7,459 nucleotides of DNA from Caldifarciminota bacterium (lineage in GTDB: Bacteria; WOR-3; Hydrothermia; UBA1063; CAJXJZ01): assembly GCA_027073945.1 (NCBI GenBank), contig JALTEL010000352.1, positions 1-7,459 of the forward strand, given 5' to 3'. The stretch's first letter is position 1. Each line of letters starts with the position of its first letter. Below are positions 6,256 through 7,459 of the stretch, in pieces. Below the pieces are notes generated by a model. It searched no databases, was not told the origin of the DNA, and saw only the letters and a list, made by a program, of their open reading frames with translations. Made by a program: the position numbers and the translations under genes.

Positions 6256-6294
6256 CCGGCCGCTCTACTAATAAAATACTAGTAGAGCGGCCGG
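6256..6294 (-). promoter_or_regulatory. Perfect 15-bp stem-loop between dctP and dctQ
   Basis: CCGGCCGCTCTACTA (6256-6270) and its exact reverse complement TAGTAGAGCGGCCGG (6280-6294) flank a 9-nt loop, starting 8 nt after the dctP stop. The outer part is far more GC-rich than the surroundings, so the RNA hairpin should be very stable. No T-run follows on either strand, so it is not a standard intrinsic terminator. A stem here would block 3' exonucleases and protect the dctP message, giving more binding protein than membrane subunits, a common arrangement in binding-protein-dependent importers. The structure is seen; the role is inferred. Confidence 0.8.
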
Positions 6295-6302
6295 AACATT
6301 TA

Positions 6303-7277
6303 TTATTTCCCTAATTTTTTTAGAAGACCCTTTGACCATAAACCATCTTTCTCTAACTTTTTGTGTACTTCACGAGCTTTTTTAACCCATGTAGGCCTAT
6401 CCCCATTCGCAAATATTATTCCAGCCTCTTCCAGCTGCTTTTGAGCTTTTGCTTCTAGGCTCTGGCCAAAGGAAACGAACCAGTCGGCAGATTCTTGAGA
6501 AGCTTCATTCAAAGCCTTCTGGACATTCTTCAGTAAGGATTTATATTTAGCATCGTTAATCCATGTAACATCATAAAGTTGCATGAAATCTAACTTCGTA
6601 CAATAATTAAGTTGCTCATAGAATTTCTCGTCACGAACCTGAACAATGTTGTGCACCATGCCGTTGACAACGTGTTGAGATAAGGCTAGGTAAACATCAC
6701 CCCAAGCAAGAGGGACGGCTGTCGCGCCAAGGCCATTCCATGTATCAACAAGTGCCTTTGATTGCCAGACACGAAGTTTGATTCCCTTAAGCTGGCCTGG
6801 AGTTAATATCTGACGCTTTTGAGTCCACAAATGAAAGGCTGGCCTAAACGCAAACCCAGGTAAGGTACGAATACCAACTTTTTTGCGGACACGCTCCCGA
6901 ACCACATAAATATATTTGTTTTTCCGTAACTCATCACGTGAGAACATGAAAGGTGTGCCAAAAATGGTGTAGTCTTTATCATAAGTATCCATAAATGACT
7001 CTGATTCTTGGGCCATGTCAATTGTACCCATAGAAATACCCTGTAGAATTTCCTTGATGTTACCTAACTGTTGAGCTGGGTATATCTCAATTTTGACTTT
7101 TCCATTGGTTTTCTTGGCAACCAACTCAGCAAACTTGTGGGCTTTCTTGTCCAACATACCCCCAGGAGCAGTAATATGGGCAAGTTTAAGCACGATTTGA
7201 TCTGCCGATAAAGCTGTAATAGTTGTTACAGCAAGCCCCAAGCAGATCACAATCATTATAGAGATTACTCTTTTCAT
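6303..7277 (-). CDS. dctP: TRAP transporter periplasmic/extracytoplasmic substrate-binding protein DctP
   Basis: A 324-residue solute-binding protein. Residues 1-25 are a Sec signal peptide: MKR, a hydrophobic core, then a likely ALSA|DQ cleavage site (25/26). There is no lipobox cysteine. The mature part begins LKLAHITAPGG and shows DctP family features: VKIEIYPAQQLG (61-72), GTIDMAQ (84-90), LKGIKLRVWQSK (163-174) with R169 at the position of the conserved arginine that usually salt-bridges a substrate carboxylate, then AVPLAWGDVYLALSQHVVNGMVHNI (187-211). The arginine suggests an organic acid or other anionic ligand, but TRAP ligands are broad. ATG 7277 has an excellent AAGGAGG site 5 nt upstream. 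As first gene of the operon it sits behind a recognisable promoter. The N-terminal domain is complete; no truncation is seen. Confidence 0.96.
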   Translation of the reverse strand: MKRVISIMIVICLGLAVTTITALSADQIVLKLAHITAPGGMLDKKAHKFAELVAKKTNGKVKIEIYPAQQLGNIKEILQGISMGTIDMAQESESFMDTYDKDYTIFGTPFMFSRDELRKNKYIYVVRERVRKKVGIRTLPGFAFRPAFHLWTQKRQILTPGQLKGIKLRVWQSKALVDTWNGLGATAVPLAWGDVYLALSQHVVNGMVHNIVQVRDEKFYEQLNYCTKLDFMQLYDVTWINDAKYKSLLKNVQKALNEASQESADWFVSFGQSLEAKAQKQLEEAGIIFANGDRPTWVKKAREVHKKLEKDGLWSKGLLKKLGK

Positions 7278-7282
7278 TTTGT

Positions 7283-7289
7283 CCTCCTT
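7283..7289 (-). promoter_or_regulatory. dctP ribosome binding site
   Basis: AAGGAGG lies 5 nt before the dctP ATG at 7277. It is near-perfect and fixes the start codon. Confidence 0.9.
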
Positions 7290-7322
7290 AATGCAATTTC
7301 TGAGGTTAATAACAGTATGTGT

Positions 7323-7334
7323 TCACCTCCTTTC
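7323..7334 (-). promoter_or_regulatory. Second, start-codon-free Shine-Dalgarno in the dctP leader (STAB-SD-like)
   Basis: GAAAGGAGGTGA lies about 45 nt upstream of the dctP start and only a few nucleotides after the predicted transcription start. It matches the 3' end of 16S rRNA over about ten bases. No ATG follows at usable distance; an overlapping GTG opens just six codons, and ATA or CTG would be non-standard starts. The core GAAAGGAGG equals the STAB-SD of Bacillus cry3A leaders, where 30S binding near the 5' end stabilises mRNA. The sequence match is seen; the function is inferred. Confidence 0.55.
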
Positions 7335-7346
7335 CCGTTTTTTTCT

Positions 7347-7374
7347 AAAATATCACAATTTTTTCTAATGTCAA
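7347..7374 (-). promoter_or_regulatory. Sigma-70/SigA-type promoter for the TRAP-methyltransferase operon
   Basis: On the minus strand, TTGACA (7374-7369) is a perfect -35 box. After 16 nt comes TATTTT (7352-7347), a four-of-six -10 box. This places transcription start near 7340, with a leader of about 63 nt before dctP. No other gene in the cluster has as clear a promoter, so it may drive dctP through the corrinoid gene or beyond. Confidence 0.65.
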
Positions 7375-7399
7375 GTATAATTTAACTTTGTTAAGTATA
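7369..7399 (-). repeat. Direct repeat and dyad overlapping the operon promoter (candidate operator)
   Basis: TATACTTAACA (7399-7389) and TATACTTGACA (7379-7369) are 11-nt copies with one difference, spaced 20 bp start to start, close to two helical turns. The second copy contains most of the -35 box. Between and overlapping them is the perfect dyad TTAAC-AAA-GTTAA (7394-7382). Such an array just above a promoter is a reasonable binding site for a regulator, possibly the XRE-cupin protein of this cluster. Confidence 0.4.
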
Positions 7400-7459
7400 T
7401 ATTTTTGGTTCATCTTCAGATTAGTTTTGGGAACCTGGTATATTTTCAGAGTAAAGTAG
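7400..7459. other. Right-edge sequence upstream of the promoter, nothing recognised
   Basis: Sixty AT-rich bases. Frames are open across the edge on the minus strand (for example a frame ending SENIPGSQN then a stop), but they are too short to tell the end of an upstream gene from chance. Confidence 0.3.

Noticed and set aside
6256..6294. Intrinsic terminator, or a cloning-vector linker (ACTAGT next to GCGGCCG resembles a standard suffix)
   Set aside because: No T-run follows the stem on either strand, and the sequence differs from the known linker (no complete GCGGCCGC) and is one half of a natural perfect inverted repeat within a continuous operon.
6803..7021. 72-codon minus-strand frame inside dctP
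   Set aside because: It is an out-of-frame shadow of the conserved dctP coding sequence.
7278..7346. Cobalamin or SAM riboswitch in the operon leader
   Set aside because: The leader is only about 63 nt and shows no B12 box or riboswitch-like helices; I also saw none in the 1710-1957 or 2501-2586 spacers.
1..7459. CRISPR arrays, tRNA/rRNA genes, insertion sequences
   Set aside because: No regularly spaced repeats, cloverleaf-like sequences, transposase frames or terminal inverted repeats were seen.

Overview
The window is a compact, AT-rich bacterial segment in which every supportable gene lies on the minus strand, so it reads from the right edge to the left. The gene content (corrinoid methyltransfer proteins, a methyltetrahydrofolate-type methyltransferase, a corrinoid-activating ferredoxin protein) points to a strict anaerobe with a tetrahydrofolate-linked C1 pathway, such as an acetogen or sulfate reducer. 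The AT-rich composition, the consensus-like -35 box and the strong purine-rich ribosome sites fit a Clostridia-type Firmicute. A sulfate-reducing delta-proteobacterium or another anaerobic phylum cannot be excluded from this sequence alone.

Layout in transcription order. (1) 7459-7278: promoter region with a TTGACA -35 box, an 11-bp direct repeat, a TTAAC/GTTAA dyad and a short leader carrying an extra, nearly perfect Shine-Dalgarno sequence. (2) 7277-4426: a complete TRAP transporter in the order dctP (binding protein), dctQ (small membrane subunit), dctM (large membrane subunit). A perfect 15-bp stem-loop separates dctP from dctQ, and a GTGA overlap joins dctQ to dctM. (3) 4382-2587: a uroporphyrinogen-decarboxylase (URO-D) superfamily methyltransferase followed by a corrinoid protein with the DxHxxG cobalamin motif. 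(4) 2500-1958: an XRE-type HTH regulator with a C-terminal cupin domain. (5) 1957-1710: a 248-bp gap without a full gene, holding short ORFs that may be remnants. (6) 1709-1059: a protein resembling the activation domain of B12-dependent methionine synthase, with a C-terminal cysteine cluster. (7) 1042-242: a pterin-binding methyltransferase of the methyl-THF:corrinoid type. (8) 152-1: the first 50 residues of a [2Fe-2S] protein resembling the RACo/RamA-type corrinoid reductive activators, cut by the window edge.

Read together, this is a methyl-group catabolism cassette with its own importer. The TRAP system would import a small, probably anionic, methylated compound. The URO-D-type enzyme (MT1) would move its methyl group to the corrinoid protein. 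The pterin-binding enzyme (MT2) would pass it on to tetrahydrofolate. The ferredoxin-ASKHA type activator, perhaps helped by the MetH-activation-like protein, would rescue cobalamin that has oxidised to Co(II). The logic matches the three-component O-demethylase systems of acetogens (MT1, corrinoid protein, MT2, activator). The substrate is not readable from the sequence, and the pairing with a TRAP importer is the most distinctive part. Several computed starts were shortened on ribosome-site and family-length grounds: corrinoid protein at 3204, dctM at 5709, dctQ at 6221 and the pterin methyltransferase at 1042.
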